Below, piece by piece: positions 53,609 through 61,468 of a stretch of 64,000 nt of DNA. Source of the stretch: Pseudothermotoga elfii DSM 9442 = NBRC 107921 (GTDB lineage: Bacteria; Thermotogota; Thermotogae; Thermotogales; DSM-5069); contig NC_022792.1 of the NCBI RefSeq assembly GCF_000504085.1, forward strand, positions 1,206,001 through 1,270,000. The letters run 5' to 3'. Under the pieces are notes generated by a model. It did no database searches. It saw only the letters and a program-made list of their open reading frames with translations, and was not told the origin of the DNA. Position numbers and translations under genes: made by a program. Within the stretch, counting starts at the first letter, position 1; each line of letters starts with the position of its first letter.

Positions 53609-54013
53609 TCAAAAAGTGTGTCTAATGAACTTCTCAATGAACTCAGAGGGAGTGTATATTTCTATTCCCTTCACGTTCTCGAAATGTTTTCTGTTTCCTG
53701 TTATGATAGGTGCTTTTGCTGAAAAAGCAACTTCCAGAAAGGGAAGATCGGACTCGTCGAGTGGATCTATTCTAAGAGGTGATGGTACTACAAATACAGA
53801 CTTTCTTTTTATGAAATCCAAGAGTATTTTCACATACTCCTTAGGAAAAGAAAACTTTGGACTTAGAAGAACTCTTTCATACTCATCGTATATTCTGGAA
53901 TCAATACAGAGTATGAGCTTTCCATCCAGGACAAGATTGAGAATATGGGCAGGTCTGCCGTGTGGATTTATGATTCCAGATACCAAAACATTTGTGTCAA
54001 CAACCACTTTCAT
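53609..54013 (-). CDS. PIN-domain toxin 2 (COG1569 type)
   Basis: A 134-residue PIN ribonuclease with VVDTNVLVSGIINPHGRPAH, CIDSRIYDEYERVLLSPKF and DESDLPFLEVAFSAKAPIIT. Homologous throughout to 43917-44315. It begins two bases after the antitoxin stop and forms a toxin-antitoxin pair with it. Confidence 0.87.
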   Translation of the reverse strand: MKVVVDTNVLVSGIINPHGRPAHILNLVLDGKLILCIDSRIYDEYERVLLSPKFSFPKEYVKILLDFIKRKSVFVVPSPLRIDPLDESDLPFLEVAFSAKAPIITGNRKHFENVKGIEIYTPSEFIEKFIRHTF

Positions 54014-54015
54014 TT

Positions 54016-54276
54016 CTATTTCCTTGCCTCTCTTACTATCTCTTCGATTTCATCCTCTGAGAGCTTGTCCAATCCTTTTTCCAGTGAGAACAACCGTAAC
54101 TTCTCAACTGCCATTTGAACTCTTATTTTTTCCATGAAATCCAGAATTTCCTTTGGATCACCATCGATTTTCATGACAATAGCCTTTGGTTTCCCATTCA
54201 CTGTGATGACTGTTTCGTTGTCTTTCCAGAGCACAGCCGGATTGTTCCTGATGTCTCTACTTGAAACAAAGCGCAT
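54016..54276 (-). CDS. Antitoxin of PIN module 2 (Phd/RelB-like)
   Basis: An 86-residue protein: MRFVSSRDIRNNPAVLWKDN, then TVNGKPKAIVMKIDGD and a charged toxin-binding helix. The frame stays open far upstream, but GGAGGTGAT before the ATG at 54276 and a good promoter define this start; the upstream part belongs to a decayed gene. Confidence 0.85.
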   Translation of the reverse strand: MRFVSSRDIRNNPAVLWKDNETVITVNGKPKAIVMKIDGDPKEILDFMEKIRVQMAVEKLRLFSLEKGLDKLSEDEIEEIVREARK

Positions 54277-54294
54277 ATCATCACCTCCACTAAA

Positions 54295-54323
54295 ATCATA
54301 CGATATGTCCCACAACATGTCAA
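54295..54323 (-). promoter_or_regulatory. Promoter of PIN module 2
   Basis: Minus strand TTGACA (54318-54323), 17 bp, TATGAT (54295-54300), 18 bases before the antitoxin ATG. The TATGAT box is shared with module 1. Confidence 0.75.
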
Positions 54324-54525
54324 GCAAAACGTCATAATACTTCTGAGACAGCCAGTTCCTCAAGTGCACTGAATCCTTTTGATGTATCATGATAAACCCA
54401 ACTCGAAATCTTGAAAACCTATGGCTTCCCGCTTCAACCCGTGATGGCTCGTAAAACTCTCTTGGGGTTCCGCCGCCTCTGAACCATTCACCACAAACAC
54501 GCTGAATCCGTAAATTCATCTCCAT

Positions 54526-54850
54526 TACGTAGAAAACTGCGCCTTCTTTGCGATGTTCGATAAAAACGCACGAATTTATCAAATTCATTCGATAAATACC
54601 GACATGTTTGTATTCACTCAGAGAATAGACGTGGAGTTCGAGGCCTTTCAACCTGATGGTCTTTTTCACTATTTTGTAGGCATCTTCTCTGATTGGGTCA
54701 TCATAAACTACAAGCAGATCGACATCGCTGAAGGCGGTGAAGTTCCCTTTGCGTATGAGCTGAAGAGCGCCACGAATCTGAGACGATCTTTTCGGCATAG
54801 TTCACCAACCTTTCGGCTTCGATTCTGGAAGATTCAGAAGGAAGGCGAGA
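54526..54850 (-). pseudogene. Decayed minimal nucleotidyltransferase (MNT-type)
   Basis: One frame holds SRIEAERLVNYAEKIVSD; a shifted frame continues LIRKGNFTAFSDVDLLVVYDD and LKGLELHVYSLSEYKHVG. The SDVDLLVV strand with RKGNFTAF before it matches the MNT signature (GSxxRGxxxxxSDxDLLV), but GS is lost and a frameshift separates the parts. It includes repeat copy 54556-54610. It runs into the antitoxin frame without a stop, a chance fusion. The 54324-54525 part is not recognised. Confidence 0.55.
54556..54610. repeat. 55-bp duplicated segment, copy 2
   Basis: Second copy of the TTCGATAAA-containing segment of 51510-51564, with the same 32-bp spacing between its two boxes. It lies inside the nucleotidyltransferase relic rather than upstream of an intact AAA_14 gene. 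Confidence 0.7.
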
Positions 54851-54985
54851 AGAAAACATGACCAGTTGTAGAAACTGTGTCGTTTCGGCTTTCACTGGGC
54901 CTTCTTCTGAGATCATTTGAAAGATTCCTTATGGGCTGAGAGCTGAGAACAGAGATTTCTTTGAACATTGTGAAGCCAAAGGTCG

Positions 54986-55240
54986 CTATTCGTTCCCTTC
55001 AAACACCGCAAAGAAGAGCCACGCCGGGATCGCCACGATATTTTCGTCTCTGAAGATCGCATCCTGGGTGATGAGAATTCCTCTGCCGAATACCCTTTTC
55101 ATTCCAAGGTAGTCAGATCTATGTACCTTGTTCTGGTATTTCACTTCGACTGGAATCAGAATTCCTTCATGGTTGCAGATAAAACCGATCTCGTTTCCCC
55201 GCTCTGAATACCAGAAAAACGGCCCATCGTAAAGGTTCAT
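54986..55240 (-). pseudogene. C-terminal fragment of an AAA_14/DUF4143 gene
   Basis: The 84 residues from MNLYDGPFFWYSERGNEIGF to the end align with the C-terminus of copy A (50050-51444), with the nuclease-like EVK intact (PVEVKYQ). The ATPase part is absent; homology stops abruptly near 55240. Confidence 0.85.
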
Positions 55241-55518
55241 ACCATGGATGATTATGAATTACTGGTTGAAAATATAAGAAAACACAAAGATGAATTCATC
55301 TGAAATGAGGAAAAAGAAATTTTTGTATTTTGTGACCGACGGATGATAATTCCTTGAATGCACTTAAGATAATGAAAAGTGTATTTTTTCTGTTAAATAC
55401 CTCCGTTATATATTTATTTCGAATGGGGAAATACTGCGAAGAATAACCAGGCAAGAGGAATCGATCAAAAAAGGGAAAGTAACGCATAGTTCAAGTCAGA
55501 TAATTTATTTATAAGAAT
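55241..55518. other. Gap without recognisable features
   Basis: AT-rich stretch between the DUF4143 fragment and the stop of the next AAA_14 gene. Short open frames exist on both strands but none has a ribosome site or a recognisable product. Possibly decayed accessory DNA. Confidence 0.4.
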
Positions 55519-56895
55519 TTATAAGAAAAGTAAAAACGATTCAATTGGAAGTGCAATTATGCTATCTTTTTTTAATACAGTCTTTTTTGTCACCAATATT
55601 CCCCTTTGAAATACTTTTTTCATCGAAAAATAATCAGATGGAGAAATATTGTTTTGAAATTTAATTTCTATGGGTAAAATCTTATTTCTTAATTCGATTA
55701 GAAAATCTATTTCATTTCCTTTTTGTGAATACCAAAAATATGGACCGTTGTACAATATCAACCCTTCGGATAAACTTTTTGAATATCTTAAAAGGTGAGT
55801 AAAGACAACTTGCTCAATTTTTGTTGATAATTTAATTTCAGTATTTGTAATGTTTTCAATTACAGATGTAATAACCAAATCGACAGGATAAATCTTTTTC
55901 TGCTTTTTAAGCTTAATTGTTCTTTTAGAAAAATCATAAAAAAACAAAATCCCAAAAAGGAAATTAAAACATAATAAATTGAAATAATCTTCAATTGTAT
56001 TTTTCGAACTAATTGCCTCTATATCGTTTGAAAGTGAATTCCAAGAAAAACGTTGACCTATTAAATCAGGTATTTTAAAAATCAACTGATTCAATATCAA
56101 CCTCGAGCGATTGAATCTTTCAATATCACCATACAAATAATTCATATATGTATTCAAGATTTCTTCTGAAATAATATTATTCTCAAAAAAGTCATTAATC
56201 ACTTTTGGGAAGCCTCCAGTTGTGATATATGTTTTAAAATCGTCTTTGAATCTTAAAACTCTCAGATTTGCAGCTTTTAACTCTTCCTCATTCATTTCAA
56301 ATAAATCTTCTAAGTTATACTCAAAATCAACGTTGTATTTTTGATTAATATATTCTCTGAATGTAACTGGCAAATACACGATGTCTTTTCCAGATCCTCT
56401 TCTTCCCGGAAGTCTCTCGGAAGATTTTTTCAAGTCATACGAAGAAGAGCCCGTTAAAACAACAAACGAGTTTTCCAACTTTCCAATATCATATAAATAT
56501 TTTACTGATTTTTGCCAATTATTCACACTTGAAATTTCGTCAAGGAATATGTATGACTTGTTGTTATTCCTTCCTTTCATCGAAAAATAGTCCAGCAAAA
56601 GCTGTGTAAGCTCATTTTCATTACTTATCAAATCAAGTGTGGCATAGAAAATATTTAGTGGATTGACCTTTCTTTCGATAAGGTCTTTTATAAGCAATTT
56701 TAATATGGTTGTTTTCCCAATCTGCCGAGGACCTTTTATTATGTAAACCCCGTTTTTGTAATTTTTCAATTCATCCATAAAATCAGGTATGTGTTTGAAT
56801 TTGCTTTTTTCAAAGTTTTTTATATGCATATCGATATATATTAATTCCTTGTCTTCCCACCATGGATTTTGTCTATAAACATACGAAAAGTCCAT
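55519..56895 (-). CDS. AAA_14/DUF4143 ATPase, copy B
   Basis: A 458-residue paralogue of copy A: NPWWEDKELIYIDMHIKNFE, Walker A KGPRQIGKTTILKLLIKDL, Walker B YIFLDEISSVNNW, LTGSSSYDLKKSSERLPGRR, DUF4143 end with GNEIDFLIELRNKILPIEIKF, where the nuclease-like ExK is intact. ATG at 56895 chosen because AGGAGGT lies six bases upstream. Much more AT-rich than copy A, so probably acquired separately. Confidence 0.88.
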   Translation of the reverse strand: MDFSYVYRQNPWWEDKELIYIDMHIKNFEKSKFKHIPDFMDELKNYKNGVYIIKGPRQIGKTTILKLLIKDLIERKVNPLNIFYATLDLISNENELTQLLLDYFSMKGRNNNKSYIFLDEISSVNNWQKSVKYLYDIGKLENSFVVLTGSSSYDLKKSSERLPGRRGSGKDIVYLPVTFREYINQKYNVDFEYNLEDLFEMNEEELKAANLRVLRFKDDFKTYITTGGFPKVINDFFENNIISEEILNTYMNYLYGDIERFNRSRLILNQLIFKIPDLIGQRFSWNSLSNDIEAISSKNTIEDYFNLLCFNFLFGILFFYDFSKRTIKLKKQKKIYPVDLVITSVIENITNTEIKLSTKIEQVVFTHLLRYSKSLSEGLILYNGPYFWYSQKGNEIDFLIELRNKILPIEIKFQNNISPSDYFSMKKVFQRGILVTKKTVLKKDSIIALPIESFLLFL

Positions 56896-56944
56896 ATTTG
56901 TACCTCCTGAGCAAATTATATTATAGCATACAGTCAATCAAATA

Positions 56945-56980
56945 ACTAAATAAGTCCCTATTTAGTCATTAAACTGACTA
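56945..56980. promoter_or_regulatory. Two overlapping palindromes upstream of AAA_14 copy B
   Basis: ACTAAATA-N6-TATTTAGT (56945-56966) is perfect, and TAGTCA-N6-TGACTA (56963-56980) overlaps it by four bases. Both have a 6-base centre. They lie 50-85 bp upstream of the start, upstream of a TATAAT box on the minus strand. Confidence 0.6.
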
Positions 56981-57240
56981 TATTTATACCAATTCAATCA
57001 TAGCAATGAGGCATTGAAAAAAAGAATTTAAAAGTATGAATTTGCAAACTTGTATTTCTTTAGTTTTTGTAGCGTGATACTAAGCAAGATTAGTATAATT
57101 TATTAGTATATTTTTGATTTCGTATAATTATTTTAGGACCAACATGTTAATCCTTTCTTTTAGAGGGGAGATACAACATACAATTAGGCATACGGAGAAC
57201 CGGGAGAGAAGGAATGTAATCGATAGAATCCTTCTGGCCA

Positions 57241-57520
57241 TTACCATAACATTCCAAGCATCCATAGAGGAATTACATTTCTCAGAGGAAGATCGATATC
57301 ATCTCTGAGCACAAAATCACTTAATTTGGATGACTTCTTTTTTCCACCGATCTCCAATTTCATACCCTCAAAGATAAAATCTCCATCCTGTTCATTTTTT
57401 GCAGCCCAGATCTTTCCTTTTTCTTTCAAGGCAAACACGCTGAAGGCTTCTCTTTAAAGGGCTCGGAAGGAGTAAGTCGTTTTACCACCTGCCAGCATTC
57501 TTCGGGTTTTTTGGTAATTT
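57241..57520 (-). pseudogene. C-terminal remnant of an AAA-type ATPase
   Basis: The 57241-57438 frame reads FALKEKGKIWAAKNEQDGDF, then VLRDDIDLPLRNVIPLWMLG, the typical last ~60 residues of AAA/DUF4143-like ATPases (usually ending IPLWLFGFLY). Upstream a shifted frame gives VKNWEITKKPEECWQVVK, so at least one frameshift has occurred. No start or ATPase domain remains. The 56981-57240 part holds nothing recognised. Confidence 0.6.
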
Positions 57521-57528
57521 CCCAATTT

Positions 57529-57580
57529 TTGACCTGCATGAAGGTCAAAATATTCAAAACTTGACCTGCTTATAGGTCAA
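57529..57580. promoter_or_regulatory. Paired TTGACCT-N6-AGGTCAA operators
   Basis: Two perfect 7-bp inverted repeats with 6-base centres at 57529-57548 and 57561-57580, 32 bp apart centre to centre (about three helical turns). They lie upstream of the AAA_14 copy C gene; the second contains a TTGACC -35-like box followed by TACAAT (57586-57591) at a long 19-bp spacing. Confidence 0.75.
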
Positions 57581-57636
57581 TATGCTACAATGGAGTAGAA
57601 ACAAGTTTCTGGAAAAATATTTGGAGGCTGTTCAAG

Positions 57637-58956
57637 ATGAAACGCGAAGAAATACTATCGGTTCTTATAAGATGGAATATATGGGGAAAGGCGAGAAAGG
57701 GTGAGGCGATCCCAAGGGAATCGATTCAAAAGATAGTATCCCTTAAAAATTACCACGGCGCTATTGTGATAAAAGGACCACGCAGAGCGGGAAAATCAAC
57801 TCTCCTGTACCAACTCATGGAAGATTTCTCCAAGGGGGGCGATCCAAAAAGCTTGCTGTATGTGAATTTCGAAGATTACGCTTTTTCTTCGGAGAAACTC
57901 GTTCCAGCGGTGCTTGAAAGTATTATCGATGCCTACAAACAAGAGGTATATCAAGGAGAGAACTTTCTTTTGTTTCTCGATGAAATTCAAAATGTGGAAA
58001 ATTGGCATAGGTGGATTCGAACTGCGATAGATTCCAATTTGGCGAAGACTATCTTCGTGACGGGATCGTCTTCGAAGCTTTTATCCGGTGAATTGGCGTC
58101 TTTTTTAGCTGGAAGGCACGTTGATTTTGAGTTATTTCCTTTTTCATTCAGGGAATATGTAGCTGCAAGGGGATATGGCTTTACAGATAAGTTTAAGTTG
58201 ATCTCTGAGAAGAACATTTATCTTTCGCTTTTGAAAGATTATCTTATGTACGGTGGTTTTCCAGAAACAGTTAAAAACACAGAAAGAGAAGAAGTTATCG
58301 GCAGAATTCTCTCACAGTACGCAGAGGATATTGTTTTAAAAGATGTGGTGGCAAGGTACAGTGTGGAAAATGTAAAGCTTTTAAAGGCGCTATCAAAATT
58401 CATCGCTCAGAATATAGGTAACAGATTCTCGGTTAGAAGGATGCAGAAGTATTTTGAAAATATTTTTGCGGAGAAATCCTCCACGAGTACAATATCGAAT
58501 TACATCTCATATCTGGAATCTGCTTACTTATGCTTCGAAGTTCCAAAGTTTGATTATTCACTTAAAGAGCTTGTCAGAAGTCCGGTGAAGTACTATCTGA
58601 TAGACACAGGTCTAAGGAATGCGATATACCCTTCATTCAGTCCTGATCTTGGAAGATTGTTGGAGAATGCAGTCTATTTGAAGTTAAGAAATATGTACGA
58701 AGGAGTATATTACTGGGAAGAAAAGAACGAAATTGATTTCGTGTGTAGAAAAGGAAATGATCTGGTATTGTACAACATTTCGTATGCTTCAAAAGAATCT
58801 GAGATAAAAGAAAGAGAACTAAAAGGTTTTATAGAATTCCCATCCCCCGTGGCTGAAAGATACCTCATAACCTGGGATTTATACACCGAACTTGTCTGGA
58901 ATGATTTGAAAATAAAGGCTTTACCTGCTTATCTTTTTTTGCTCAATTTTGATTGA
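57637..58956 (+). CDS. AAA_14/DUF4143 ATPase, copy C
   Basis: A 439-residue protein of the same superfamily but a different branch: IRWNIWGKARKGEAIPRESI, Walker A KGPRRAGKSTLLYQL, Walker B FLLFLDEIQNVENWHRWI, VTGSSSKLLSGELASFLAGR, then the DUF4143 part with KNEIDFVCRKGNDLVLYNIS, in which the ExK lysine motif is lost. ATG follows GGAGG by 10 bases. Probable repression through the paired operators upstream. Confidence 0.88.
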   Translation: MKREEILSVLIRWNIWGKARKGEAIPRESIQKIVSLKNYHGAIVIKGPRRAGKSTLLYQLMEDFSKGGDPKSLLYVNFEDYAFSSEKLVPAVLESIIDAYKQEVYQGENFLLFLDEIQNVENWHRWIRTAIDSNLAKTIFVTGSSSKLLSGELASFLAGRHVDFELFPFSFREYVAARGYGFTDKFKLISEKNIYLSLLKDYLMYGGFPETVKNTEREEVIGRILSQYAEDIVLKDVVARYSVENVKLLKALSKFIAQNIGNRFSVRRMQKYFENIFAEKSSTSTISNYISYLESAYLCFEVPKFDYSLKELVRSPVKYYLIDTGLRNAIYPSFSPDLGRLLENAVYLKLRNMYEGVYYWEEKNEIDFVCRKGNDLVLYNISYASKESEIKERELKGFIEFPSPVAERYLITWDLYTELVWNDLKIKALPAYLFLLNFD

Positions 58957-59058
58957 TTTAAAACTTTCTGCCAATCGATGAATCTTGATTTTGGGCTATC
59001 TGCCATAACAATCGTCTTCTTCTAAATAACTTCGATGAAAATAATTAAGCAAATTCAT

Positions 59059-59086
59059 TTGACAGAAAAGTAAAAATATTTATAAT
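59059..59086 (+). promoter_or_regulatory. Promoter of the type III CRISPR operon
   Basis: TTGACA (59059-59064), 16 bp, TATAAT (59081-59086), about 60 bases before the cmr1 start. Both hexamers match consensus. Confidence 0.8.
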
Positions 59087-59148
59087 AAATATAATAAAAT
59101 AACATGTAATAAAAAGATTTTTCTGATTTCAACCGTGGGGGTGTAAAG

Positions 59149-60399
59149 ATTAACTTACAAATAAAAACTCCTATCTGGACCGGTGATGTTGATTCAAAGA
59201 GTGATATTATTCGATCAACAGGTATTGTTGGATCTCTTCGCTGGTGGACAGAAACGCTCCTTAGAGGAATGTGTGAATTTGCCTGTGATCCCACCGACAA
59301 TTCAAGATGTCCTGATGGTGGGAATTATTGCTCTTCCTGCTTGATTTTTGGCGCTACGGGAAGAAGAAGATTGTTTAGAATCGAAATAAACGGAGGAGAG
59401 AAAATTTCTTTTCCAGGAAATGGAGCAATAAACATAAAACCTTCCGGTCGGTCACATGGCTGGTTTTTTGAGCCTGGTGTTGTAGGAAATTTAGAGATGA
59501 AAATGATTCCTCTCGATGAGAAATTCGATGAAGTTCTCGTATTAACACCACTGATTATCGCTTCCAACTGGGGAGGAATTGGAGCAAAAACACAACTTGG
59601 ATATGGAGTTGTTGAAATAACAAATCCTCCAAATGTCAGTTTCGAGAATTTCAAAAGAGTTCTTAGGAATCTTTCACAGAAAGGAAAACGCCAGAAATCA
59701 AATGAACCTGGTTTTCCAAACCTCAAAGATATGTTTTTTGCAAAAGTCAGATTTAAAGCAAACGGAAATTGTTGGGAGAAGATTGATGGGCTAATAGATA
59801 AATCAAGCAAAAGTAGACTTGAAAAAGAAATAAGAAAAAAAGGGATAGAGGAGTGCTTTCGTAACAATTTCTTACCCATAGCGCCTGTGATCAAAAACTG
59901 GTTGAGATATGATGATGGAAGCCAAATTTGGAAACCTAAAAATGGAACCACGAAAGGCATTGAAAATTGGTTATTTGGAACAATTCGAAATATTTGTCCA
60001 AAGTGCTATAACATTGTAAATCCGCAAAATGAAAATGGGAAGACAGTTTATGAGTGCCAAAATTGTGGTCAAAAATTCAAAAAAGAAGAAATTATCAATA
60101 AATGTGCTTCAAAAATAAATATCTCCTGTGCTTATAAAATTGGCAATGATCTTTGGGAAATCAGAATCTGGGGATGGATACCGAAAGATGCACCCCAGAA
60201 TTTTCCAAGAGAAGAATTTCTGGATAAACTCAAGAAAGTATTGCAAACTGGAATTGCTGGATTTTTGGGCAACAGTACGTCAGATCACAAACTTGCTGTG
60301 TGGCGAGAATATGCTTCAAAGAGAGATACTATTAAGGAAGAGCAAAATTTCGATAATTTCGTTGAAAGTTTGCTGAGGGGGACAGATGATGTATCATGA
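59149..60399 (+). CDS. cmr1: Cmr1-like RAMP protein, AUU start
   Basis: A 416-residue RAMP protein. The N-terminus KTPIWTGDVDSKSDIIRSTG and GSLRWWTETLLRGM is the Cmr1 pattern; cysteines in CDPTDNSRCPDGGNYCSSC and the glycine-rich GIGAKTQLGYG (about 144-154) follow. A zinc-ribbon insert is visible at about 283-306 (CPKC...CQNC), unusual for the family. The first in-frame ATG (59269) would cut away the conserved start; ATT at 59149, five bases after GGGGGTG, gives the full domain. Part of a type III crRNA effector complex. Next gene overlaps its end by 14 bases. Confidence 0.82.
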   Translation: MNLQIKTPIWTGDVDSKSDIIRSTGIVGSLRWWTETLLRGMCEFACDPTDNSRCPDGGNYCSSCLIFGATGRRRLFRIEINGGEKISFPGNGAINIKPSGRSHGWFFEPGVVGNLEMKMIPLDEKFDEVLVLTPLIIASNWGGIGAKTQLGYGVVEITNPPNVSFENFKRVLRNLSQKGKRQKSNEPGFPNLKDMFFAKVRFKANGNCWEKIDGLIDKSSKSRLEKEIRKKGIEECFRNNFLPIAPVIKNWLRYDDGSQIWKPKNGTTKGIENWLFGTIRNICPKCYNIVNPQNENGKTVYECQNCGQKFKKEEIINKCASKINISCAYKIGNDLWEIRIWGWIPKDAPQNFPREEFLDKLKKVLQTGIAGFLGNSTSDHKLAVWREYASKRDTIKEEQNFDNFVESLLRGTDDVS

Positions 60400-61468
60400 T
60401 TTCTATGCTTATTATCAGGTTGGAAATGAACAAAGTATCGACGAACTTATAAGTGGTTCTGGAAAATACAACGATATTTTAGACACGTATCAGAAGATTT
60501 TACTTCTCTCTACTGCTTACTCTAAGGGTAAAGGCGCTATCGACTATGCGAAATCTGGAGATAGACATAAGACTTCTGGATTAAAAGTGATTTTGCATTC
60601 TCAAAAGAAATATGATCAGTACATTCATTGCAAACTGAATGAAATAAAATTGCTTGAAATAGATTCAAGTATAGACATCACTCTTTTACCAAAAGGAAGC
60701 TGGATTCTTGAGTTTCAAACAGAACTGGAAAAACCCTTTCTGTCGAAAGACGATATACCGTTTTATATCATCGAAAACCCTGTAAAAAAAGACGCAGTTT
60801 TTGGAGTACCTTACACATCTGCTACTACTTGGAAAGGGAATCTTCGTTGGGCAATGATGAAAAAGTTTTTAGAGGAGAGGAAAAACAACCCGGAGGAATT
60901 TGCAGAAGCAAGATTTCGACACACGCTACTTTTTGGAACAGAAAAGGGATGGGAAGAAACACCAACTGGATGGGCTGAATATATAGATAGAATGTGCCCT
61001 GATGCACAAACATTATATAGAGAAATATTGAGGAAGATGTTCAATAAAAATGAGAACACGATAAAAGATCCGCATGTTGAAGGAATGCTCCATTTTTATT
61101 CTACTTTCTGGGACAGAATTGATCTGATGGTTATCAATCCGCAAGACAGGAAAACAAAAACTGGAAAGAATCCCATTTATTTTGAAATCGTTCCTGAAGG
61201 AGCAAAGGGCATGTTCAGATTACTCTACGTGCCATACTACTGGCTTGGAAAAGATGATGAAGAGTTGAAAAATAAGGTCTGGGAAGATTTAGCTCAGACT
61301 ATAACCGGGCTCAAAGCTATGATGCTCGAATATGGATTTTCTGCAAAGAAGACGATCGGGTTTGGAAAGATAAAAAAATTAGATTCAGGAAGACTGGAGA
61401 TAAAGGGATTTTTACCAGCCCAGAAATTTTCGAACTTTGATGATATTCTGGGGTGTGTGGGAAAATGA
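60386..61468 (+). CDS. RAMP-superfamily Cas protein of the type III module
   Basis: A 360-residue RAMP. FGVPYTSATTWKGNLRWAMM matches the KGxLR block and EYGFSAKKTIGFGKIKKL the C-terminal glycine-rich loop of RAMP proteins. I cannot tell whether it is a Cmr6-like, Cmr4-like or distinct subunit. It overlaps both neighbours (14 and 4 bases), so the three genes are translationally coupled. Confidence 0.75.
   Translation: MMYHDFYAYYQVGNEQSIDELISGSGKYNDILDTYQKILLLSTAYSKGKGAIDYAKSGDRHKTSGLKVILHSQKKYDQYIHCKLNEIKLLEIDSSIDITLLPKGSWILEFQTELEKPFLSKDDIPFYIIENPVKKDAVFGVPYTSATTWKGNLRWAMMKKFLEERKNNPEEFAEARFRHTLLFGTEKGWEETPTGWAEYIDRMCPDAQTLYREILRKMFNKNENTIKDPHVEGMLHFYSTFWDRIDLMVINPQDRKTKTGKNPIYFEIVPEGAKGMFRLLYVPYYWLGKDDEELKNKVWEDLAQTITGLKAMMLEYGFSAKKTIGFGKIKKLDSGRLEIKGFLPAQKFSNFDDILGCVGK

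Noticed and set aside
54016-54798. A single open frame fusing a nucleotidyltransferase-like part to a PIN-module antitoxin
   Set aside because: A strong ribosome site and promoter precede the internal ATG at 54276, the antitoxin aligns with its homologue from that point, and the upstream part is frameshifted and lacks the GS motif.
55296-55487. Short minus-strand frame in the gap between two DUF4143 copies
   Set aside because: No ribosome site, no similarity to neighbours, and AT-rich decayed context.
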